Shown here piece after piece: positions 6,630-8,180 of a stretch of 8,180 bases of DNA. Under the pieces are notes generated by a model. The model searched no databases. It was not told the DNA's origin and worked only from the letters and a program-made list of their open reading frames with translations. Each line of letters begins with the position of its first letter. Position 1 is the first letter of the stretch. The translations under genes and the position numbers were made by a program. Source of the DNA: Verrucomicrobiota bacterium (GTDB lineage: Bacteria; Verrucomicrobiota; Verrucomicrobiia; Limisphaerales; UBA9464); contig JAFLEG010000156.1 in NCBI GenBank assembly GCA_017302195.1, positions 1-8,180 of the forward strand, read 5' to 3'.

Positions 6630-6656
6630 CAATATCTACACGTGTAGAGATGTCAA
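6627..6656 (-). promoter_or_regulatory. blaI-M56 operon promoter
   Basis: On the minus strand a perfect sigma70-type -35 element TTGACA lies at 6656-6651. Candidate -10 elements are TATTGA at 6634-6629 (16-bp spacer) and TTGAAT at 6632-6627 (18-bp spacer); neither is a strong match, which is common for repressed promoters. Either would start transcription near 6615-6622, giving a very short leader before the ATG at 6610. The spacer is almost filled by the 14-bp palindrome. The -35 is seen directly; the choice of -10 is inferred. Confidence 0.7.
6635..6648. promoter_or_regulatory. BlaI-type operator, perfect 14-bp palindrome
   Basis: TCTACACGTGTAGA is a perfect palindrome and contains TACA-N2-TGTA, the core half-site arrangement of known BlaI/MecI operators. 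It lies wholly between the -35 and -10 elements of the blaI promoter, where a bound dimer would block RNA polymerase. That placement and the adjacent blaI gene make an autoregulatory operator by far the simplest reading. I saw no other TACA-N2-TGTA site in the intergenic parts of the window. Confidence 0.8.
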
Positions 6657-6671
6657 GCCTCTGAAACAAGG

Positions 6672-6698
6672 GGGAATCCCAGGGACAGGACTTCTGTC
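6672..6698 (+). repeat. Dispersed intergenic repeat, copy 1
   Basis: Pattern GGGAA-N2-CCAGGGACAGG followed by ACTTCTGTC. It contains a small inverted repeat, GACAG-N5-CTGTC (6684-6698). The same element, 22 of 27 bases identical, occurs in opposite orientation at 3642-3668. It lies between the beta-propeller gene and the blaI promoter, about 16 nt upstream of the -35 element. Confidence 0.6.
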
Positions 6699-6746
6699 GG
6701 GCTCGATGGCGTTGGGGCTACCCACGACGCGCGTTATTCGTCCACG

Positions 6747-6790
6747 GGTGGGGCGGAGTCGTATGGGCCGGGGTGGAACGCGGCCCCACC
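6747..6790 (-). terminator. Possible terminator-like inverted repeat after the beta-propeller gene
   Basis: GGTGGGGC (6747-6754) and GCCCCACC (6783-6790) form a perfect 8-bp inverted repeat with a 28-nt loop that contains further G/C-rich complementarity. It begins 13 nt after the stop of the beta-propeller gene on the minus strand, a sensible place for transcript end formation. No T-run follows, so it is at best an atypical terminator or an mRNA-stabilising stem. Confidence 0.3.
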
Positions 6791-6803
6791 AAGGAGTGGG
6801 CGA

Positions 6804-8180
6804 TCAGCGTCCCGCAGCGGCGCTGCCCTTGACCCGCAGGTCGTAGGCGGCGACATCGCCGTCGTTGTTGCGGGCGACGAGGATGCCGCCGGCCAGGGCC
6901 GGGGTGGCGTAGCACTTGCCGCCCACGGCCTGGAACTTGGCCATCGGTTGGAGGCCGTCGCGGCTCGCCGGCGCCAGGGCCATCTCACCCTTGCGCGAGA
7001 AGAAGAGCCAGTGGCGGTCGCTCAGGAGGAACACGCCCAGGTCCACGGCATCGCTGACCCAGCGGGTGGCGCCGGTGGCGGCGTCCAGGCAGGTGAACTC
7101 GTTGACCCCGCGGCGCTGCTCGTTGAATCCAAAGAGGCAGCCGTCGTGGAGCAGGGCGTTGTTGAAGAGCAGCGCGAAGCTCGCGTTGGTCCAGGCCGGC
7201 TGCACGGTTCCGGACGCCCACTCCAGCAGGGCTGCCGGATCCTTGCCGGTGTTGCTCACCAGCACGCGGTCGCCCACGAACACCGGGGTGAGGGAATTGC
7301 AGAAGTCGCGCGAGGTGGTGGGGTACCAGCCGACGGACTGCCCGTCGGCCGGGCTGAACACGGACAATCCCTCGCCCTTGAACATGGCCACCACCGGCTT
7401 GCCCCCGTGGGTCCAGGTCCGCGCCGAACTGTAGCCCGCCTCGCCGGTTCCCGAGCGCCAGCGGATCTCGCCCGAGGCGGCGTCCAGGGCGACCGTGGAT
7501 CCGGCGGCGCCGGTGGCGGCCCCGATGTCCAGATAGAGCACGCCGTCGTGCACCAGCGGGGACTGGGTGTAGCCGTACACCGGACGCTTCCCGCCCAGAT
7601 CCGCCACCAGGTCCTTCTTCCACACCTCGCCGCCATCCTCCAGTCGCAGCACCCGGAGCTGGCCGTCGCGCGACAGGGTGAACACCCGGTCACCCTCCAC
7701 CGTGGGTGTGGCCGCCGGTCCCGCGGGCACGATCGGCATCTCATGAACCTTGGCGGCGCCAGGCACGGTGACCTCCCACAGGGAGGCGCCGGTCACCAAA
7801 TCCACCGCCTGGATACGATCCATCTCCTGGCCGTCGTTGCCGTGGAGCAGGACGCGTCCGGAGGCCACCACGGGCGAACTCATGCCCACGCCAACCTGGG
7901 CCTTCCACAGGTTCCTGGGGCCGTCACCCGACCAGTCCTTGTTCCAGCCCGCGTCAGGGCTATGCCCGTCGCGCTGGGGTCCGCGCCACTGGCCCCATCC
8001 GGAAATGTCGGAAGTCGGACGGCCGCCGGACGCCTTGGAGGCCCGGGGCGCGGCGTCGGAAGATCCGGCCGCAGCCGCCTTCAGGTGCACCACCTCCACG
8101 TTGGCAATCTTGCCCTCCTCATCCTCGCCACCCATGGCCAGGAGCGTGTCGGCGTCCACGGCCACCAAGGGGTGGAAGAA
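6804..8180 (-). CDS. PQQ-like beta-propeller repeat protein, 5' truncated
   Basis: The reading frame is open to the right edge; the visible 459 codons are the C-terminal part. The first intact landmark is GWGQWRGPQRDG, about 60 residues in, which normally lies just after the signal peptide in verrucomicrobial and planctomycete 'outer membrane protein assembly BamB-like / PQQ-binding-like' propellers. Blades follow with the tryptophan-docking pattern: AVDLVTGASLWEV, RLEDGGEVWKKD, ALDAASGEIRWRSG, CLDAATGATRWVSD and a last partial blade ending AAYDLRVKG. Such proteins are exported, and their function is usually unknown; scaffold, BamB-like or dehydrogenase roles are all possible. No cofactor-binding residues can be assigned. 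The stretch before QWRGP (LVAVDADTLLAMGGEDE..., then a Ser/Ala-rich linker) suggests a further N-terminal domain. The gene runs in the same direction as blaI but is 193 nt upstream of it with a promoter in between, so co-regulation is not implied. Confidence 0.85.
   Translation of the reverse strand, partial: FFHPLVAVDADTLLAMGGEDEEGKIANVEVVHLKAAAAGSSDAAPRASKASGGRPTSDISGWGQWRGPQRDGHSPDAGWNKDWSGDGPRNLWKAQVGVGMSSPVVASGRVLLHGNDGQEMDRIQAVDLVTGASLWEVTVPGAAKVHEMPIVPAGPAATPTVEGDRVFTLSRDGQLRVLRLEDGGEVWKKDLVADLGGKRPVYGYTQSPLVHDGVLYLDIGAATGAAGSTVALDAASGEIRWRSGTGEAGYSSARTWTHGGKPVVAMFKGEGLSVFSPADGQSVGWYPTTSRDFCNSLTPVFVGDRVLVSNTGKDPAALLEWASGTVQPAWTNASFALLFNNALLHDGCLFGFNEQRRGVNEFTCLDAATGATRWVSDAVDLGVFLLSDRHWLFFSRKGEMALAPASRDGLQPMAKFQAVGGKCYATPALAGGILVARNNDGDVAAYDLRVKGSAAAGR

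Noticed and set aside
6804..8180. PQQ-dependent alcohol or glucose dehydrogenase
   Set aside because: Only generic propeller blades with tryptophan-docking motifs are visible; I cannot identify the PQQ and metal ligands or the disulfide ring of the dehydrogenases.
1..8180. CRISPR arrays, tRNA or rRNA genes, insertion sequences
   Set aside because: No regularly spaced repeats, tRNA-like cloverleaf, rRNA sequence or transposase was recognised on either strand.

Overview
The window is GC-rich and densely coding. It looks like a piece of a Verrucomicrobiota chromosome, possibly the Pedosphaera/Limisphaera side, though a planctomycete is not excluded. The reasons are the gene families present: a DUF1080 (3-keto-disaccharide hydrolase) protein, a Tat-exported Gfo/Idh/MocA oxidoreductase, a Tat-exported xylose-isomerase-like TIM-barrel protein, a 'QWRGP' PQQ-type beta-propeller and a BlaI/M56 pair whose C-terminal part is secretin-like. 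This taxonomy is inferred from family content; there is no marker gene.

Left block, plus strand (about 1-2479): the 3' part of a DUF1080 protein, a Gfo/Idh/MocA oxidoreductase (8-nt gap) and a VanY-type M15 D,D-peptidase (13-nt gap, TTG start). The tight spacing suggests one transcript. The first two genes, with the opposing TIM-barrel gene, form a typical set for oxidation, cleavage or isomerisation of sugars through keto intermediates. The substrate cannot be read from the sequence.

Middle and right block, minus strand (about 8180 down to 2476): a PQQ-like beta-propeller protein (5' end outside the window), then a regulatory region, then blaI, a large M56 peptidase gene 12 nt after it, and, after 166 nt, the TIM-barrel gene. 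The latter meets the plus-strand block tail to tail with a 4-bp overlap. The blaI promoter is unusually readable: a perfect TTGACA -35, a 14-bp palindrome of BlaI-box type (TACA-N2-TGTA) in the spacer, and a second dyad centred exactly 20 bp downstream. The overlap of an upstream ATG with the -10 region places the real blaI start at 6610.

The most unusual item is the 822-residue M56 protein. It has a BlaR1-type zinc-peptidase membrane module but no penicillin-binding sensor domain. Instead it carries an ExbD/TolR-like periplasmic domain followed by a secretin-like region. This suggests a BlaI/BlaR-type derepression system sensing something other than a beta-lactam at or across the envelope. 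Two copies of an imperfect 27-nt repeat (22/27 identical) also lie in the two larger intergenic gaps.
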